Assembly (NCBI RefSeq): GCF_002409645.1
Contig: NZ_DHNR01000010.1
Location: 13,072-77,071 of the forward strand
Direction: 5' to 3'
DNA: 64,000 bases
Source: Acetobacter sp. UBA5411
Lineage (GTDB): Bacteria; Pseudomonadota; Alphaproteobacteria; Acetobacterales; Acetobacteraceae
Shown piece by piece: positions 61,914 through 64,000 of this stretch (positions are counted from its first letter, which is position 1; each line of letters starts with the position of its first letter). Under the pieces are notes generated by a model. The model was not told the origin of the DNA. It did no database searches and saw nothing but the letters and a program-made list of their open reading frames with translations. Both the position numbers and the translations under genes were made by a program.

Positions 61914-63008
61914 TTAAATTTCTTTACGCCATAAACGCTCTATTTCCTTCGATATTTCTGCATTGCATTTTCGAGCAAAAAAGCACGACGAAGCAAGGAC
62001 TTCGGGCAAATCGATTTTATTCAATTTCCTCAGATCGATAGGCTCAAACAGTTTTTGTCTCAATGTACGATCTGTAGGAACAGTCTTTTTAATATAATGC
62101 GTTCCTTGCTCTGTCGCACTAGGGAGTATTTTCATAAAATCCCCTCCAGATCGACGTAAATATCGGATATATAAAGTATTAAAGTAAATTTCATCTGGAG
62201 CCAGGCTCCATTTCAGAATGTAATCTAAATCAGGATGGGATTTTACAAACCATTCTGCTACCTCCCTATTTGCTGCAAAAAATTGAGACCCTCTCCAAAG
62301 ATCTGACAACGAAACATCTCGCTCCACGGGAATTTGACCAGAAATTTTTTTATAAACATTCCATAATCTGGAATGAATAATGCTTTTTTTTGGATTAAGA
62401 ATTTCCACATCACACGGTTGAAATTTTGTTACAGAATAGCGGCCAAATCCTTCCGATGATAAATTCTCTGGGTCAATTTCCCCCCATACAGAAAATAAAT
62501 TCCCATTGTTTCGTAACAACTCATCATTTATTTTAACAGGCAATTTTATTGGGAAACACGATCCACTTATAAGAACAAAACGATCACTTTCAATATCTTT
62601 CAGTGCTTCACGAATTAGATTTTTCATAGCATCCACCATGGAAAATCCCCCCCAATTCACTCTCACTCTATTTTTTATAAAAATAACTCTTTCATTTTCA
62701 GAATAGAAAATACTTTTATTAACTTTTAGTTTAGCATCAATATGGACATAAATAATAGATCTAACATCCAATAAAAGAGAATCAAGCAGTAATTTTAACT
62801 GCGCATCAACCTCATGAGCTATAATCATATATGATATTTTTAATTCTTTATTATTTATAGTTTTATTTTTTAAAAAATTTATTTTTTCATTATGTTTTGC
62901 ATTTTTTTTATATACATGCGTCGGTTTAATTTCAAATAGATCATAAAATCTATTATATTTTACGTATTTTTTCCTAGATTTAGTGATTGTTTCATGTTTT
63001 TTTTGCAT
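61914..63008 (-). CDS. AT-rich GT14 (core-2/I-branching-like) glycosyltransferase
   Basis: The 364-residue protein resembles GT14 branching beta-1,6-N-acetylglucosaminyltransferases found in bacterial polysaccharide loci: ISYMIIAHEVDAQLKLLLD, IIYVHIDAK, VNWGGFSMVDAMKNLIREAL, FVLISGSCFPIK and the acceptor-region WSLAPDEIYFNTL. The first 55 residues are Lys/Asn-rich. The gene is markedly AT-rich compared with the adjacent glycosyltransferases and convergent with them, which suggests transfer from another genome. It is probably an accessory modifier of surface polysaccharide. Confidence 0.88.
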   Translation of the reverse strand: MQKKHETITKSRKKYVKYNRFYDLFEIKPTHVYKKNAKHNEKINFLKNKTINNKELKISYMIIAHEVDAQLKLLLDSLLLDVRSIIYVHIDAKLKVNKSIFYSENERVIFIKNRVRVNWGGFSMVDAMKNLIREALKDIESDRFVLISGSCFPIKLPVKINDELLRNNGNLFSVWGEIDPENLSSEGFGRYSVTKFQPCDVEILNPKKSIIHSRLWNVYKKISGQIPVERDVSLSDLWRGSQFFAANREVAEWFVKSHPDLDYILKWSLAPDEIYFNTLYIRYLRRSGGDFMKILPSATEQGTHYIKKTVPTDRTLRQKLFEPIDLRKLNKIDLPEVLASSCFFARKCNAEISKEIERLWRKEI

Positions 63009-63485
63009 ATTTTTTGCCGTTATATAATTAATTATTCAATTTTTCTGTATCCAACCGTCAAGAAGACGAATTACCATTACATAACAAAGCATATATTTAA
63101 AAGATATTATTTTTAGACGATAAACATAAATTATATATTTTACAAAATTAATTATCTATATAATTTATATAATAATTTCTACAGATAAATATTTATAAAT
63201 TTAAAATTATTGTATAAATATTTTATTTTACAACAACGAAACAATTAAATAGATTATCTATTTATAGATCGAAAGACGTTTTTTTTCGCAGACAAAAACA
63301 GTTTTCCTTGAAGGGGTAACTGCGGTATTTTACCACCTTTCGCGCTCTCCAATAAAAGGATTTGAATATAAGTATTTAGGATACATCGTCAGTTAAACAC
63401 GATGACTGTTAGGATATTTAAAATTACTATAAGAATATTTACTTAATTTTATCATGGAATCCGTGTTTAAATATCACTGAACAGC
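63009..63485. other. Very AT-rich non-coding region
   Basis: Nearly 480 bases with long A/T runs and no credible gene separate the GT14 gene from the transposase remnant. It should hold the GT14 promoter on the minus strand. Confidence 0.5.
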
Positions 63486-63840
63486 TCAGTCCACCGAAGA
63501 AGCATTTATGCTGCTTCTGTTTTTGTAGAGCTGAAAGCTGATTTTCCGTGGATTGCGATGGTTTCTCTTTGACAGAATGACCAGTGTGATCTGCCGTTCT
63601 TTGAATTTTTCGATAAGCGGATCAGCGTCATAAGCCCTGTCGACCATAAAAGCTTCGGACTCGACTTCATCGGGCAATGGTTCTGCTTCAGTGATGTCAG
63701 CCCTTTGTCGGGACGCCAGAGAAAGCGCCACAGCCCTTCCCGTAGCATCAACGACAGCATGGATTTTGGTGGTCAATCCGCCACGGGATCGTCCGATAGT
63801 CTGATGCGTGCCCTTTTTTCCCGAAGAGCCATGGCAAACC
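63486..63840 (-). pseudogene. IS5-family transposase fragment (catalytic region)
   Basis: Read on the minus strand, GRSRGGLTTKIHAVVDATGR, then QRADITEAEPLPDE and VDRAYDADPLIEKF are the central DDE region of an IS5-family transposase. The product stops soon after LSKRNHRNPRK, so the C-terminal third is missing, and the N-terminal part is also absent because the upstream frame meets a stop on the other side of the junction. It is a remnant truncated at both ends. Confidence 0.8.
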
Positions 63841-64000
63841 TCGCATTGATGACCGTCGTGTGTTGAGTGAGATCATTTTCGTAAACAGAAATGGTCTGCG
63901 TTGGCGTGATGCACCCCGGGAATACGGTCCACCCAAAACGCTCTACAACCGCTGGAAGCGCTGGAGCGCTATGGGGATATTCATCCGCATGATGGAGGGA
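63800..64000 (+). mobile_element. 5' part of an IS5-family transposase, cut by the window end
   Basis: The plus strand reads PFFPKSHGKPRIDDRRVLSE and then FVNRNGLRWRDAPREYGP, KTLYNRWKRW and IFIRMMEG, the N-terminal region of an IS5-family transposase. The frame is open to the window end. It begins right after the opposite-strand fragment, so about the first 15-20 residues and the left terminal repeat are missing or replaced. Whether the rest is intact cannot be seen. Confidence 0.8.

Overview
The window looks like the chromosome of an acetic acid bacterium (Acetobacteraceae, Alphaproteobacteria). Supporting genes are a hopanoid-type RND transporter (HpnN-like), a class II DAHP synthase, a PPDK/PSRP pair, a Hint-domain adhesin-like protein of the type common in this family, a GumK-like glucuronosyltransferase, and a DUF1150/Hsp20 pair. 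The genus cannot be fixed from sequence alone. Most of the window is GC-rich with ordinary codon use. Clearly AT-rich patches lie at about 25.0-25.3 kb, 47.7-47.9 kb, 53.2-56.1 kb and 61.9-63.5 kb and look like acquired or decaying DNA.

Left part (0-28 kb), mostly housekeeping. recN and ligA are joined. ppdK is followed by a terminator and its regulator PSRP. A minus-strand set holds class II DAHP synthase, a nicotinate phosphoribosyltransferase-like enzyme and a small acidic protein. Next comes a minus-strand catabolic operon (class III aminotransferase-fold enzyme, small-molecule kinase, APC permease) facing an AraC-family regulator that is interrupted by an in-frame amber codon. Carboxypeptidase Taq, alkB, two secreted/membrane hypothetical proteins, an AI-2E-family transporter with a lipoprotein, def-fmt-truA and hpnN follow.

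Middle (28-53 kb), accessory but mostly native-looking. It holds a 925-residue DUF4132-type protein, a Tat-exported metallophosphoesterase, an MFS exporter and a DyP peroxidase-encapsulin nanocompartment operon. A Hint protein of about 1,260 residues with AIDA-like repeats comes next. A MocR-type regulator precedes a forward cluster (ABM-type monooxygenase, the two halves of a Tm-1-like protein as separate genes, a yellow/MRJP-type beta-propeller, a nitroreductase). A His-rich aquaporin-fold protein, a TadD-like TPR lipoprotein and a compact amidohydrolase/aldo-keto reductase/MRJP operon complete this part.

Right part (53-64 kb). A tRNA-Val(CAC) borders an AT-rich islet encoding an unusual membrane protein: an LprI-like region, a peptidoglycan-binding domain, a transmembrane segment and an Mrr-type nuclease domain. 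Two small exported proteins follow. Then come Hsp20/DUF1150 under a heat-shock-type promoter and an exopolysaccharide-like locus (secreted GH5, a GumK-GT4 fusion, a GT2, an AT-rich GT14). Broken IS5-family transposase pieces in opposite orientation close the window.

The strongest candidates for something undescribed are the LprI/peptidoglycan-binding/Mrr fusion (53.4-55.1 kb), the kinase + PLP-enzyme + permease operon with its amber-interrupted regulator (11.8-16.9 kb), the GumK-GT4 fusion (58.5-60.7 kb) and the MocR-Tm-1-MRJP cluster (40.9-46.5 kb).
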